From NCBI RefSeq assembly GCF_007290395.2, contig NZ_CP041656.2, positions 992,001-1,056,000 on the forward strand: 64,000 nucleotides of DNA. The letters are read 5' to 3'. The translations under genes were made by a program, and so were the position numbers. This document shows, piece by piece, positions 18,294-29,333 of the stretch; positions within the stretch are counted from its first letter, which is position 1; each line of letters begins with the position of its first letter. Source of the stretch: Bradyrhizobium cosmicum. GTDB lineage: Bacteria > Pseudomonadota > Alphaproteobacteria > Rhizobiales > Xanthobacteraceae. The notes below the pieces were generated by a model. The model made no database searches. It was not told the DNA's origin and worked only from the letters and a program-made list of their open reading frames with translations.

Positions 18294-19172
18294 TCAAACT
18301 CGCTTGATAATGGGCCGGCCGAACAGGCCAGCGGGTTTGACGACCAGGACGGAAATGATCAGCGCGAGCGCGATCGGAAGTTTCAGCTCGTTGCCGACGC
18401 CGGGGATGTAGGTGCCCGCGAGATTCTCGAAGACACCGACCAGGAAGCCGCCGACCACGGCGCCGAACGGGCTGGTCAGCCCGCCGAGCACCGCCGCGGC
18501 AAAGCCGTAGATCAGCACGCCGCCCATCATGTTGGGCTCGAGGAACACGACCGGAGCGATCAGCATGCCGGCGATCGAGCCGATCGCGGTCGCCATGCCC
18601 CAGCCGAGCGCGATCATCCAGGACGTGTTGATGCCGACCAGCCGGGCCGATTCAGGCACGGAAGCCGCCGCGCGCATGGCAAGACCAATTCGGGTGTACT
18701 GGAAGAAGAAATAGAGGCCGAGCAGCAGCAGCACCGTGACGCCGATCATGCCGGCCTGGTGGGTCGAGATCAGCTGGCTGCCCAGGAACGGCGCGGAGCC
18801 GAACGGGGTCGGATACTGCTTGATGGTGAAGTCCCAGATCAGGCCGGCCGACGAGTTGATGATCGCAAACAGCGCGATGAAGCCGGCGACGTTTGTCAGC
18901 ACCGGCGCCTTCGTCAGCGGCTTGAACAGGATGCGCTCGATCGCGATGCCGGCGACAAAGGAGAAGGCCAGCGTCACCAGGAAGGCGACCCAGTAGGACA
19001 AGCCCCACTGCATCAACTGCCAGGAGATGAAGGTCGAGAACATCGCCATCTCGCCCTGCGCGAAGTTGAGATGGTCGATGGCCTGGTAGATCATGACCAC
19101 GGCGAGCGCCATGCAGGCGTAGATCGCTCCCGTGGCGATGCCGGCCAGCACTTGGTTGGTAAACAGTTCCAT
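18294..19172 (-). CDS. livH: ABC transporter permease, LivH type
   Basis: 292-aa permease. TNQVLAGIATGAIYACMALAVVMIYQAIDHLNFAQGEMAMFSTF is the LivH N-terminus, and VNTSW..., VFLEPNMMGGVLIYGFAAAVLGGLTSPFGAVVGG the conserved C-terminal region. It pairs with LivM and lies 12 bases after livF in the operon. It is more divergent from the livH at 8540 than expected of a recent duplication, so the two Liv systems are probably of independent origin. Confidence 0.92.
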   Translation of the reverse strand: MELFTNQVLAGIATGAIYACMALAVVMIYQAIDHLNFAQGEMAMFSTFISWQLMQWGLSYWVAFLVTLAFSFVAGIAIERILFKPLTKAPVLTNVAGFIALFAIINSSAGLIWDFTIKQYPTPFGSAPFLGSQLISTHQAGMIGVTVLLLLGLYFFFQYTRIGLAMRAAASVPESARLVGINTSWMIALGWGMATAIGSIAGMLIAPVVFLEPNMMGGVLIYGFAAAVLGGLTSPFGAVVGGFLVGVFENLAGTYIPGVGNELKLPIALALIISVLVVKPAGLFGRPIIKRV

Positions 19173-19184
19173 CGTGCCGGCTCC

Positions 19185-19898
19185 TCAGTAACCCAGATAG
19201 GATTTGCGGATTTCTTCGTTGTTCGCGATGTCCTTGGCATTGCCCGACATCACGATGCGTCCGGTCTCGATCACATAGGCCTGGTCGGCGAGTTCGAGCG
19301 CGAGCTGGGCGTTCTGCTCGACCACCAGGATCGACACCTTGTCCTCGCGATTGATCTTGCCGAGGATACCGAACAGGTCGCGCACGACCAGCGGCGCGAG
19401 GCCGAAGGACGGTTCGTCCAGCAGCATCAGCCGCGGCCGCAGCATCAGCGCGCGGGCGACAGCGAGCATCTGCTGCTCGCCGCCCGAGAGGGTGCCGGCC
19501 TGCTGGGTGTGGCGCTGCTTGAGCACCGGGAAGTGCGCATACATCCGCTCGATGTCGGAGACGATGCCGGCGCTGTCCTTGCGCGTGATGGCCCCGAGCT
19601 GCAGGTTCTCTTCCACCGTCATGGTGGTGAAGGTGCCGCGGCCCTGCGGCACATGGGCGATGCCGAACCGCACGATGCTTTCTGTGGAGCGGTTGTTTAG
19701 CGGCTTGCCGTCGAACTCGATCCCGCCGGTGGAGCGCACCATGTTGCAGATCGCGCGCAGCGTGGTGGTCTTGCCGGCGCCGTTGGCGCCGAGCAGTGTC
19801 GTCAGCGATCCCTCGTTGAGCGAGAAGGACAGGCCGTGGAGCGCCTGGACCTGGCCGTAATAGGCGCGCAGGTCCTTGACGTTGAGCAGCGTCGTCAT
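19185..19898 (-). CDS. livF: ABC transporter ATPase, LivF type
   Basis: 237-aa ABC ATPase: Walker A GANGAGKTT near residue 37, signature LSGGEQQML, Walker B LMLLDEPSFGLAP, and the ending QNAQLALELADQAYVIETGRIVMSG. Its ATG overlaps the livG stop by 4 bases. It forms the ATPase pair with LivG for the livHM pore. Confidence 0.93.
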   Translation of the reverse strand: MTTLLNVKDLRAYYGQVQALHGLSFSLNEGSLTTLLGANGAGKTTTLRAICNMVRSTGGIEFDGKPLNNRSTESIVRFGIAHVPQGRGTFTTMTVEENLQLGAITRKDSAGIVSDIERMYAHFPVLKQRHTQQAGTLSGGEQQMLAVARALMLRPRLMLLDEPSFGLAPLVVRDLFGILGKINREDKVSILVVEQNAQLALELADQAYVIETGRIVMSGNAKDIANNEEIRKSYLGY

Positions 19899-20692
19899 TG
19901 GTCCTTGCTCCCGAGATAGGCCTTGATGACGTCGGGGTCCACCTGCACCTGGGCCGGCGTGCCTTCCGCGAGCTTCTTGCCGAAGTTCAGCGCCACGACG
20001 TGATCGGCGATCGACATCACGAGGCCCATGTGGTGCTCGACCAGCAGGACGGTCATGTGTCGTTCGTCGCGGATGCGCCGGATGAGGTCGCCAAGCACGT
20101 AGACTTCCTCGTGGTTGAGGCCGCCGGCGGGCTCGTCGAGCAGCAGGATCTTCGGATCGGCCGCGAGCGCACGCGCCAGCTCGACGCGTTTCTGCGTGCC
20201 GAACGGCAGGCCGGACACGACGGTGTGGGCGACGTCCTCGAGCTTGAGATAGGCGAGGATCTCGTTGACCTTCTTGTTGACGTCGGCCTCGCTGCGCCGG
20301 ACCCAGGCCAGTCTCAGCGAATCGCTGATGATGTCGCTGGAGGTCTTCGAATGAGCACCGACGCGGACGTTGTCCATCACCGTGAGGTTCGGAAACAGCG
20401 CCACGTTCTGGAAGGTGCGGCCGATGCCGATTTCGGCGATCCGGTGCGGCGGTCGCGACAGGATGCTCACGCCATCCATCAGGATGTCGCCGGACGACGG
20501 CTGGTATAGCCGCGAGAGACAGTTGAAGAGTGTGGTCTTGCCGGCGCCGTTGGGGCCGATCAATCCGAGGATCTGGCCCTTGTGCATGTCGAAGGACACG
20601 CCGTTGAGCGCGACGATGCCGCCGAACACGACGCTGACGTCGCGAACCGCGAGCAGGGGCGATGTCCCCCGCGCGAGCTGTGCCTGCGTCAT
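19895..20692 (-). CDS. livG: ABC transporter ATPase, LivG type
   Basis: 265-aa ABC ATPase with Walker A GPNGAGKTT near residue 43, the long LivG insert (VRVGAHSKTSSDIISDSLRLAWVRR), signature VSGLPFGTQKRVELARALA and Walker B ILLLDEPAGGLNHEE. It is the first gene of the five-gene Liv operon, 66 bases after the iclR stop. A 9-bp-stem hairpin ends 6 bases before its ATG and would cover the ribosome-binding region. Confidence 0.93.
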   Translation of the reverse strand: MTQAQLARGTSPLLAVRDVSVVFGGIVALNGVSFDMHKGQILGLIGPNGAGKTTLFNCLSRLYQPSSGDILMDGVSILSRPPHRIAEIGIGRTFQNVALFPNLTVMDNVRVGAHSKTSSDIISDSLRLAWVRRSEADVNKKVNEILAYLKLEDVAHTVVSGLPFGTQKRVELARALAADPKILLLDEPAGGLNHEEVYVLGDLIRRIRDERHMTVLLVEHHMGLVMSIADHVVALNFGKKLAEGTPAQVQVDPDVIKAYLGSKDQ

Positions 20693-20698
20693 GTCGTC

Positions 20699-20722
20699 TC
20701 GCCCACTATGTACAGTGGGCGA
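20699..20722 (-). promoter_or_regulatory. Hairpin covering the livG translation start region
   Basis: TCGCCCACT (20699-20707) and AGTGGGCGA (20714-20722) are perfect 9-bp arms around ATGTAC. On the minus strand the stem ends 6 bases before the livG ATG and includes the only purine-rich stretch that could act as ribosome site. There is no T-run, so it is not a normal terminator of iclR. It could be an operator palindrome or a translational control hairpin. Confidence 0.5.
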
Positions 20723-20758
20723 AGGGGCGATGCGAACCGCTCCCGGCTATGACAAAGG

Positions 20759-21625
20759 CTATCTGAACCCCTCGGCCACTCGAGCAACTTTCCCTCCTGA
20801 TTTCAGCTTTTTGCTGACTTCTTTTTTGGATTGCGGCATCAGTCCACCGAGTGCCGCTTCGATGTTCCTTACCATCGCAAGCAGACGCGGTCCAATGTCG
20901 TTGATCAAACGCTCTTCCGTGAAGCGGAATGCGGGCGCGCCGCAATTGAATGCGTAAGGTCCGGTTCCATCGTTGAGCCTGAGCGCGACGCCGGCGGCAC
21001 CGATGTCGTCATGCCAGTCGCCGACGGAAATCGCGAAGCCGTGTTTCGCGACGGTTTCGCCGGAGCGCTCAAGCCCGTCGCGCATCTTGGGCCAGCGGCT
21101 GCCGTAATGTTCGCGCAGGATGCGGGACACTTCGGCGCGGCCGTCTTCGTCGAGTGCCCAGAAATAGGCGCGGCCCATCGCGCTGGTTGCAATCGGCACG
21201 CGAGAGCCGACGTCCAGTTGAACGCCGACGGTCTCGCTGCCGCGGCTTTGCCCGAAATAGATCATGCTGTGACGGTCGCGGCCGCCGATTGCGACGGCGC
21301 CTCCCGTCGCGCGCATCATTTCCTCGCGGAACGGTTCGGACAAATGCCGAACACCGAGATTGGCCAACGCCGCGTAACCAAGCGCCATCGCAGCCGGCGC
21401 GAGCTGATATTTCTCGAAACGGGGAACCGGCGTCAGGTAGCCGAGCTTCGTCAACGTGTAGGTCAGCCGCGACACTGTCGGTTTCGGCAGATTCGTGCGG
21501 GCCGCGATTTCCTGGTTGCCGAGAAGGCCGTCGCTGGGGTGGAATGCGCGCAATACATCAAGTCCGCGGGAAAGCGCGACGACGAAATTCCGGTCGGTCG
21601 CTGTCTTCTTTCCTGTACGCTTCAT
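20759..21625 (-). CDS. IclR-family transcriptional regulator
   Basis: 288 aa. Residues about 12-75 form the IclR winged helix-turn-helix (LSRGLDVLRAFHPSDGLLGNQEIAARTNLPKPTVSRLTYTL); the rest is the effector-binding domain (VGSRVPIATSAMGRAYFWAL, near residue 140). The Lys/Arg-rich C-terminus (SKKEVSKKLKSGGKVARVAEGFR) is unusual for the family. ATG 21625 is chosen; 49 in-frame codons upstream overlap the divergent promoter and the start of the neighbouring gene. It sits between the Liv operon and the divergent acyl-CoA operon and probably links uptake with degradation. Confidence 0.92.
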   Translation of the reverse strand: MKRTGKKTATDRNFVVALSRGLDVLRAFHPSDGLLGNQEIAARTNLPKPTVSRLTYTLTKLGYLTPVPRFEKYQLAPAAMALGYAALANLGVRHLSEPFREEMMRATGGAVAIGGRDRHSMIYFGQSRGSETVGVQLDVGSRVPIATSAMGRAYFWALDEDGRAEVSRILREHYGSRWPKMRDGLERSGETVAKHGFAISVGDWHDDIGAAGVALRLNDGTGPYAFNCGAPAFRFTEERLINDIGPRLLAMVRNIEAALGGLMPQSKKEVSKKLKSGGKVARVAEGFR

Positions 21626-21692
21626 CCCTGATCTGCTTCTTGCGCGGAGTCGTTGACAACGTCCGTGCTTCAAAATAACCCTGCCGTCAAGA

Positions 21693-21711
21693 TGCGGAAT
21701 TAAATTCCGCA
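21693..21711. promoter_or_regulatory. Probable IclR operator
   Basis: TGCGGAATT-A-AATTCCGCA is a perfect 9-bp inverted repeat around one base. Its core GGAATTAAATTCC resembles the classic IclR-family site (GGAAATNATTTCC). It lies between the divergent iclR (68 bases away) and the fadB-like gene (44 bases away). Confidence 0.65.
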
Positions 21712-21755
21712 CCGCGAAATCGAACAAAAGTACATCCCCACCAAGGAGGGACACC

Positions 21756-23852
<2,097 letters not shown>

Positions 23853-23907
23853 TGGGATTGGGTGCTGTGGCTGCCGATCTTTCGTCCGAGGTAGGGCTCT
23901 TTCCGTT

Positions 23908-24012
23908 CCCTCCCCCCTTGCGGGGGAGGGTCAGGGAGGGGGGTAGCCCCGGGCGAGACCGGAGTGCGTGGCACCCCTCTCCCCAACCCTTCCCCGCAAG
24001 GGGGGAGGGAGC
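23908..24012. repeat. GC-rich hairpin repeats between operon genes
   Basis: CCCTCCCCC (23908-23916) pairs with GGGGGAGGG (23922-23930), and a second, degenerate hairpin (CCCCTCTCCCCAACCCTTCC... with GCAAGGGGGGAGG) follows up to 24012. They fill most of the 223-base gap between the pimF-like and ligase genes, which is long for an operon, and may separate the two genes' expression. Confidence 0.65.
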
Positions 24013-24075
24013 CCATCCGCCGGTGCCCGCCTCACACGACCCGGCTGCTATCGCTCTGCAGAGTATCGATCGTTA

Positions 24076-25737
24076 ATGACCCATCCCGGCGAACAGTTTT
24101 ATCCCGAAGGCGTGCATTGGGACGACACCATCGTCCAGGGTACGCTGCCTGACCTGTTGTCGAGCGCCGCCGCGAGCTACGGCCAGCGCACCGCGCTGGA
24201 ATTCCGGGAGCGTCCGATCACCTATGCCGGGCTCGCCTCGATGGCCGAGCGCGCGGCCGCCGCCTTTCTCCGCGCCGGCTGCGGCAAGGACAGCTCCGTC
24301 GCGCTGTTCCTCGGCAACACGCCCGATCATCCCGTCAATTTCTTCGGCGCGCTGAAGGCAGGCGCCCGCGTCGCGCATCTCTCCCCGCTCGACGGCGAGA
24401 TCGCGCTGACCCACAAGGTTTCGGACTCAGGTTCGCGTCTGCTGGTCACGTCCAATCTCGCCGCGCTGCTGCCGACCGCGCTGAAGTTCCTGGAGAAGGG
24501 CCTGATCGACCGCCTGGTCGTCTGCGAGGACGACAATTGGGGCAAGGTCGGCACGCCGCAGGCCGCGATTCCCAGCGATCCCCGCATCGTCACCTTCAAG
24601 GCCTTCGTCGAGGGCGCGGTCGCGCCGGCGCGATGGCCTGTTGTCACGGCCGATGACGTCGCGCTGCTGCAATATACCGGCGGCACCACCGGCCTGCCCA
24701 AGGGCGCGATGCTCACCCACGGCAACCTCACTTCGGCGGTGTCGATCTACGACGTCTGGGGCAAGCCGACGCGCGCGGCGCGTGGCGACGTCGTCGAGCG
24801 CGTGATCTGCGTGCTGCCGCTGTTCCACATCTACGCGCTCACCGTCGTGCTGCTGTCCTCGCTCAGCCGCGGCAATCTGATCTCGCTGCACCAGCGCTTC
24901 GACGTCGAAGCCGTGATGCGCGACATCGAAGTGAAACGGGCGACCTATTTCCCGGGCGTGCCGACGATGTGGATCGCGATCGCGGCGCTGCCTGATCTGG
25001 ACAAGCGCGACTTCTCCTCGCTCGCCAGCGTCGGCTCCGGCGGCGCGCCGCTGCCGGTCGAGATCGCAAGCCTGTTCGAACGCAAGGTCGGCAAGAAGCT
25101 GAAGAGCGGCTGGGGCATGACCGAGACGTGCTCGCCCGGCACCGGCCATCCGCCCACAGGCCCGGACAAGCCGGGCTCGATCGGCCTGATGCTGCCCGGC
25201 ATCGAGCTCGACGTGGTCTCGCTGGACGACCCGACCAGGGTGCTGCCGCCGGGCGAAGTCGGCGAGATCCGCATCAAGGGGCCGAACGTCACCAAAGGCT
25301 ACTGGAACAAGCCGAAGGAATCCGCGGAGTCCTTCGCCGACGGCCGCTTCCTCACCGGCGACATCGGCTATGTCGACACCGACGGCTATTTCTTCCTGGT
25401 CGACCGCAAGAAGGACATGATCATCTCCGGCGGCTTCAACGTCTATCCGCAGATGATCGAGCAGGCGATCTACACCATATCGGGCGTGCACGAGGTGATC
25501 GTGCTCGGCATCCCCGACCAGTATCGCGGCGAAGCCGCCAAGGCCTTCATCAAGCTCAAGCCGGACGCAAAGCCGTTCTCGCTCGACGATCTGCGCGCGC
25601 AGCTCGCCGGCAAGGTCGGCAAGCACGAATTGCCGGCCGAGGTCGAATTCGTCGACGAACTGCCGCGCACGCCGGTCGGAAAGCTGTCGCGCCACGAATT
25701 GCGCCAGCGGCAGAAACCGGCACAATCCACTCCATAA
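24076..25737 (+). CDS. pimA: Acyl-CoA synthetase, AMP-forming (PimA-like)
   Basis: 553-aa AMP-binding enzyme. Phosphate loop LQYTGGTTGLPKGAMLTHGN near residue 200, GWGMTE near residue 350, LTGDIGYVD and DRKKDMIISGGFNVYP, and the C-terminal catalytic Lys in TPVGKLSRHEL near residue 535. It activates a carboxylic acid to its CoA thioester. The frame is open 36 codons upstream through a repeat, but ATG 24076 starts the conserved protein. In the pim operon the equivalent gene activates medium-chain dicarboxylates; fatty acids are the alternative. Confidence 0.88.
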   Translation: MTHPGEQFYPEGVHWDDTIVQGTLPDLLSSAAASYGQRTALEFRERPITYAGLASMAERAAAAFLRAGCGKDSSVALFLGNTPDHPVNFFGALKAGARVAHLSPLDGEIALTHKVSDSGSRLLVTSNLAALLPTALKFLEKGLIDRLVVCEDDNWGKVGTPQAAIPSDPRIVTFKAFVEGAVAPARWPVVTADDVALLQYTGGTTGLPKGAMLTHGNLTSAVSIYDVWGKPTRAARGDVVERVICVLPLFHIYALTVVLLSSLSRGNLISLHQRFDVEAVMRDIEVKRATYFPGVPTMWIAIAALPDLDKRDFSSLASVGSGGAPLPVEIASLFERKVGKKLKSGWGMTETCSPGTGHPPTGPDKPGSIGLMLPGIELDVVSLDDPTRVLPPGEVGEIRIKGPNVTKGYWNKPKESAESFADGRFLTGDIGYVDTDGYFFLVDRKKDMIISGGFNVYPQMIEQAIYTISGVHEVIVLGIPDQYRGEAAKAFIKLKPDAKPFSLDDLRAQLAGKVGKHELPAEVEFVDELPRTPVGKLSRHELRQRQKPAQSTP

Positions 25738-25762
25738 ACAAGAGAGCTCACAGGAGGATCCG

Positions 25763-26953
25763 ATGGATCTCGCATTCACGAAAGAAGAACAGGCGTTTCG
25801 CGAGGAAGTGCGTTCGTTCTTCCGCGACAACGTGCCGCCGGACACGCGGCGCAAGCTGGTCGAGGGCCGTCACCTCTCGAAGGACGAGATGGTGACGTGG
25901 TGGCGCATCCTCAACAAGAAGGGCTGGGGCGTCACGCATTGGCCGAAGGAATTTGGCGGCACCGGCTGGAGCGCCGTGCAGCACTACATCTTCAACGAGG
26001 AACTGCAGGCCTATCCGGCGCCGCAGCCGCTCGCCTTTGGCGTCAGCATGGTCGGCCCGGTCATCTACACCTTCGGCAACGAGGCGCAGAAGAAACAGTA
26101 CCTGCCGCGCATCGCCAATGTCGACGACTGGTGGTGCCAGGGCTTCTCCGAGCCCGGCTCCGGCTCCGACCTCGCCTCGCTCAAGACCAAGGCCGAGCGC
26201 AAGGGCGACAAGTGGATCATCAACGGCCAGAAGACCTGGACCACGCTGGCCCAGCACGCCGACATGATCTTTTGCCTCTGCCGCACCGACACCAATGCCA
26301 AGAAGCAGATGGGCATCTCCTTCATCGTGTTCCCGATGAAGTCGAAGGGCGTCACGGTGCGCCCGATCCAGACCATCGACGGCGGCCATGAGGTCAACGA
26401 GGTCTTCTTCGACGACGTCGAGGTGCCCTACGAGAACCTGATCGGCGAGGAGAACAAGGGCTGGGATTACGCAAAATTCCTGCTCGGCAACGAGCGCACC
26501 GGCATTGCCCGGGTCGGCGTCTCCAAGGAGCGGCTGCGCCGCATCCGCGATCTCGCCGGCAAGGTCGAATCCGGCGGCAAGCCGATCATCCAGGACGCCG
26601 CCTTCCGCGAGAAGCTGGCCGCCTGCGAGATCGAGCTGAAGGCGCTCGAGCTCACCCAGCTGCGCGTCGTCGCCGACGAAGGCAAGCACGGCAAGGGCAA
26701 GCCTAATCCGGCCTCCTCGGTGCTGAAGATCAAGGGCTCCGAGATCCAGCAGACCACCACCGAGCTCCTGATGGAAGTGATCGGCCCGTTCGCCGCGCCC
26801 TACGACGTGCACGGCGACGACGGCTCCAACGAAGCCATGGACTGGACCGCCCAGATCGCGCCGAGCTACTTCAACAACCGCAAGGTCTCGATCTACGGCG
26901 GCTCCAACGAGATCCAGCGCAACATCATCGCCAAGGCGGTGCTGGGGCTGTGA
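25763..26953 (+). CDS. pimC: Acyl-CoA dehydrogenase (pimeloyl-CoA dehydrogenase large-subunit-like)
   Basis: 396-aa FAD enzyme. It starts MDLAFTKEEQAFREEVRSFF, has the FAD/substrate segment WWCQGFSEPGSGSDLASLKTKAER near residue 130, WIINGQKTWTTLAQ, and the ending VSIYGGSNEIQRNIIAKAVLGL. It introduces the alpha,beta double bond into an acyl-CoA. AGGAGG lies 6 bases upstream. It is 25 bases after the ligase gene and is followed by a second, shorter acyl-CoA dehydrogenase, the large/small pair known for pimeloyl-CoA dehydrogenase. Confidence 0.9.
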   Translation: MDLAFTKEEQAFREEVRSFFRDNVPPDTRRKLVEGRHLSKDEMVTWWRILNKKGWGVTHWPKEFGGTGWSAVQHYIFNEELQAYPAPQPLAFGVSMVGPVIYTFGNEAQKKQYLPRIANVDDWWCQGFSEPGSGSDLASLKTKAERKGDKWIINGQKTWTTLAQHADMIFCLCRTDTNAKKQMGISFIVFPMKSKGVTVRPIQTIDGGHEVNEVFFDDVEVPYENLIGEENKGWDYAKFLLGNERTGIARVGVSKERLRRIRDLAGKVESGGKPIIQDAAFREKLAACEIELKALELTQLRVVADEGKHGKGKPNPASSVLKIKGSEIQQTTTELLMEVIGPFAAPYDVHGDDGSNEAMDWTAQIAPSYFNNRKVSIYGGSNEIQRNIIAKAVLGL

Positions 26954-26978
26954 TGTCGCGCTATCACCACGCACTCGC

Positions 26979-27086
26979 CGTCATGGCCGGGCTAAAGCGC
27001 GAAGCGCGTCTTCGCAAAAATGACCCGGCCATCCACGCCTAGCGGCACGAAAGAACGTGGATGCCCGGCACAAGGCCGGGCATGAC
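26979..27086. repeat. Intergenic repeat, family C (TCATGGCCGGG...CCCGGCATGAC)
   Basis: The gap between the two acyl-CoA dehydrogenase genes holds GTCATGGCCGGGCTAAAGCG at one end and CACAAGGCCGGGCATGACG at the other, with pairing blocks inside (GCGAAGCGCG; TCCACG/CGTGGA). Related pieces occur near 28265 and 31560-31712. It lies within an operon. Confidence 0.65.
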
Positions 27087-27113
27087 GAAATAGATACCCG
27101 GAGAGCAAAGAAC

Positions 27114-28256
27114 ATGGATTTTGATTTGACCGAGGAGCAGCGGCTTCTCAAGGACAGCATCGACGGACTCTTGACCGACTCCTACGATTTCGAGAGCCGC
27201 AAGAAGTACATGAAGGAGAAGGGCGGCTGGAGCAAAGCCGTCTGGGGCAAGCTCGCCGAGCAGGGCCTGCTCGGACTTCCCTTCACGGAGGCCGATGGCG
27301 GCTTCGGCGGCGGCGGCGTCGAGACCATGATCGTGATGGAAGCGCTCGGCAAGGCGCTGGTGCTCGAGCCGTATCTCGCGACGGTGGTGATCGGCGGCGG
27401 CTTCCTGCGCCACGCCGGCACCGACGCGCAGAAGGCCGCGCATGTGCCCGGGATCATCGACGGCAGCAAGACGCTCGCTTTCGCCCAGCTCGAGAAGAAC
27501 TCGCGCTATGATCTGTTCGACGTCACCACGACCGCGAAGAAGAAGGGCGACGGCTGGGTCATCGACGGCGAAAAATTCGTCGTGCTCAACGGCGAGAACG
27601 CCGACACGCTTGTCGTCACCGCGCGCACCAAGGGCAGCCGCCGCGACACCAGCGGCATCGGCGTGTTCCTGGTGCCGGCGAACGCGAAGGGCGTGACCAG
27701 GAAGTCGTACCCGACCCAGGACGGCCTGCACGCCGCCGACATCACCTTCACCGGTGTCGAAGTCGGCAGCGATGCCGCGCTCGGCAATCCCGAGGACGGC
27801 CTCGCGCTGATCGAGCGCGTGGTGGACGAGGCCCGCATCGCGCTCTGCGCCGAGGCGGTCGGGCTGATGGACGAATCGCTCAAGACCACGGTCGAGTACA
27901 TCAAGACGCGCAAGCAGTTCGGCGTCGCTATCGGCTCGTTCCAGAGCCTGCAGCATCGCGCCTCCGACATGTTCGTCGCCGCCGAGCAGGCGCGCTCGAT
28001 GTCGATGTTCGCGACCATGGCCGGTGATTTCGAGGACGCCAAGGAGCGTTCCAACGCGATCGCCGCGGCCAAGGTGCAGATCGGCAAGTCGCTGAAGTTC
28101 GTGGGACAGCAGGCGATCCAGCTCCACGGCGGCATCGGCATGACCATGGAGGCGAAGATCGGCCACTACTTCAAGCGCCTCACCATGATCGAGAACTCGT
28201 TCGGCGATACCGACTATCACCAGCGCCGCGTCGCGGATGCGGGTGGGTTGATCTAG
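27114..28256 (+). CDS. pimD: Acyl-CoA dehydrogenase (pimeloyl-CoA dehydrogenase small-subunit-like)
   Basis: 380 aa. MDFDLTEEQRLLKDSIDGLL begins the N-terminal helical domain; the C-terminal domain holds TRKQFGVAIGSFQSLQHRASDMFVAAEQARSM and QAIQLHGGIGMTMEAKIGHYFKRLTMIE. The canonical central FAD motif is weaker than in the partner (FAQLEKNSRYDLFDV), typical of the small subunit of paired dehydrogenases. ATG 27114 has GGAGAGC upstream; the frame is open 19 codons further but through a repeat. It probably works as a heteromer with the protein encoded at 25763. Confidence 0.88.
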   Translation: MDFDLTEEQRLLKDSIDGLLTDSYDFESRKKYMKEKGGWSKAVWGKLAEQGLLGLPFTEADGGFGGGGVETMIVMEALGKALVLEPYLATVVIGGGFLRHAGTDAQKAAHVPGIIDGSKTLAFAQLEKNSRYDLFDVTTTAKKKGDGWVIDGEKFVVLNGENADTLVVTARTKGSRRDTSGIGVFLVPANAKGVTRKSYPTQDGLHAADITFTGVEVGSDAALGNPEDGLALIERVVDEARIALCAEAVGLMDESLKTTVEYIKTRKQFGVAIGSFQSLQHRASDMFVAAEQARSMSMFATMAGDFEDAKERSNAIAAAKVQIGKSLKFVGQQAIQLHGGIGMTMEAKIGHYFKRLTMIENSFGDTDYHQRRVADAGGLI

Positions 28257-28311
28257 CCGCCACCATCGTCATCCCGGGGCATTGCGAGATGTATCCGGGA
28301 TCTCGCCCTAC

Positions 28312-28398
28312 CGTCATTGCGAGCGAAGCGAAGCAATCCAGTCTGTTTCCACAACAACATTTCTGGATTGCTTCGTCGCTTCGCTCCTCGCAATGACG
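28312..28398. repeat. Intergenic palindromic repeat, family A (second copy)
   Basis: About 87 bases opening CGTCATTGCGAGCGAAGCG and closing CTCGCAATGACG, with AATCCAG/CTGGATT paired inside. It matches the element at 3445-3532 at both ends; the loop differs. It lies between the second acyl-CoA dehydrogenase and the SDR gene and makes a false 38-codon extension of the SDR frame. Confidence 0.85.
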
Positions 28399-28430
28399 GA
28401 GCAAGCGGAATCAGCGGAGCCCAAACGACA

Positions 28431-29204
28431 GTGAAAAACACCCCGTTCGATCTCACCGGCAAGGTCGCCATCGTCACCGGCTCCAGCCGCGGCATCGGTC
28501 GCTCCTCCGCCGAACTGCTCGCAAAGCTCGGCGCCAAGGTCGTGGTGTCATCGCGCAAGGCCGACGCCTGCAAGGAAGTCGCCGACGGCATCAACGCTTC
28601 CGGCGGCGACGCCACCGTCATCCCCTGCAACATCGCGCGCAAGGCCGAGGTCGAGGCGCTGGTCGCGGGCACGATCAAGCACTACGGCAAGATCGACATC
28701 CTGGTCTGCAATGCCGCGGTCAATCCCTATTACGGCCCGCTGCTCGACATCACGGATGAAGCCTTCGACAAGATCATGGGCAGCAACGTCAAGAGCAACA
28801 TCTGGCTCTCGGCGCTGACGATCCCGCAAATGGCCGAGCGCGGCAACGGCTCCGTCGTCATCATCTCGTCGATCGGCGGCCTGCGCGGCTCCACCGTGAT
28901 CGGCGCCTACGGCATCTCCAAGGCCGCCGACTTCGCGCTGTGCCGCTCGCTCGCTGGCGAGTGGGGCCCGAAAGGCGTCCGCGTCAACTGCATCGCTCCC
29001 GGCCTCGTCAAGACCGATTTCGCCCGCGCCCTCTGGGAAGACGAAGCCAACCTCAAGCGCCGCACCGCCACCACGCCGCTCCGCCGCATCGGCGAGCCCG
29101 ACGAAATCGCAGGTGCCGTGGCCTATCTCGCCTCGGACGCGTCGAGCTTCATGACGGGCCAGACCATCGTCATCGACGGCGGCGTGACGACGGCGGCGGT
29201 GTAA
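28431..29204 (+). CDS. SDR-family oxidoreductase
   Basis: 257-aa short-chain dehydrogenase/reductase. NAD(P)-binding VTGSSRGIG near residues 14-22, CNAAVNP near residue 90, catalytic Ser in IISSIGG near residue 145 and YGISK (Tyr-x3-Lys) near residue 160; the C-terminus ASSFMTGQTIVIDGG is the classic ending. I place the start at GTG 28431 (VKNTPFDLTGKVA); the upstream in-frame ATG at 28317 lies in a dispersed repeat. Last gene of the acyl-CoA operon; a 3-hydroxyacyl or alcohol dehydrogenase role is likely but the substrate is unknown. Confidence 0.88.
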   Translation: MKNTPFDLTGKVAIVTGSSRGIGRSSAELLAKLGAKVVVSSRKADACKEVADGINASGGDATVIPCNIARKAEVEALVAGTIKHYGKIDILVCNAAVNPYYGPLLDITDEAFDKIMGSNVKSNIWLSALTIPQMAERGNGSVVIISSIGGLRGSTVIGAYGISKAADFALCRSLAGEWGPKGVRVNCIAPGLVKTDFARALWEDEANLKRRTATTPLRRIGEPDEIAGAVAYLASDASSFMTGQTIVIDGGVTTAAV

Positions 29205-29242
29205 CCGCTACCACTTGCAATTGCACCGCGACGCGGCTTCAC

Positions 29243-29327
29243 TTACCCTCCCCTGGAGGGGTCCGAGACGAGCGTAGCTCGCTCGTGGGTCGCTCACGCG
29301 GTAGCGTGAGCGGGGTGGGGTGAAGCC
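29243..29327. repeat. Left repeat next to the DUF559 gene (family D, forward)
   Basis: Starts TTACCCTCCCCTGGAGGGG (29243-29261) and ends GAGCGGGGTGGGGTGAAGCC (29308-29327), with internal hairpins CGAGCGTAGCTCGCTCG and GCTCACGCGGTAGCGTGAGC. Both end sequences recur exactly, in the same orientation, at 29743-29761 and 29784-29803, on the other side of the DUF559 gene. Confidence 0.85.
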
Positions 29328-29333
29328 AGGCAA

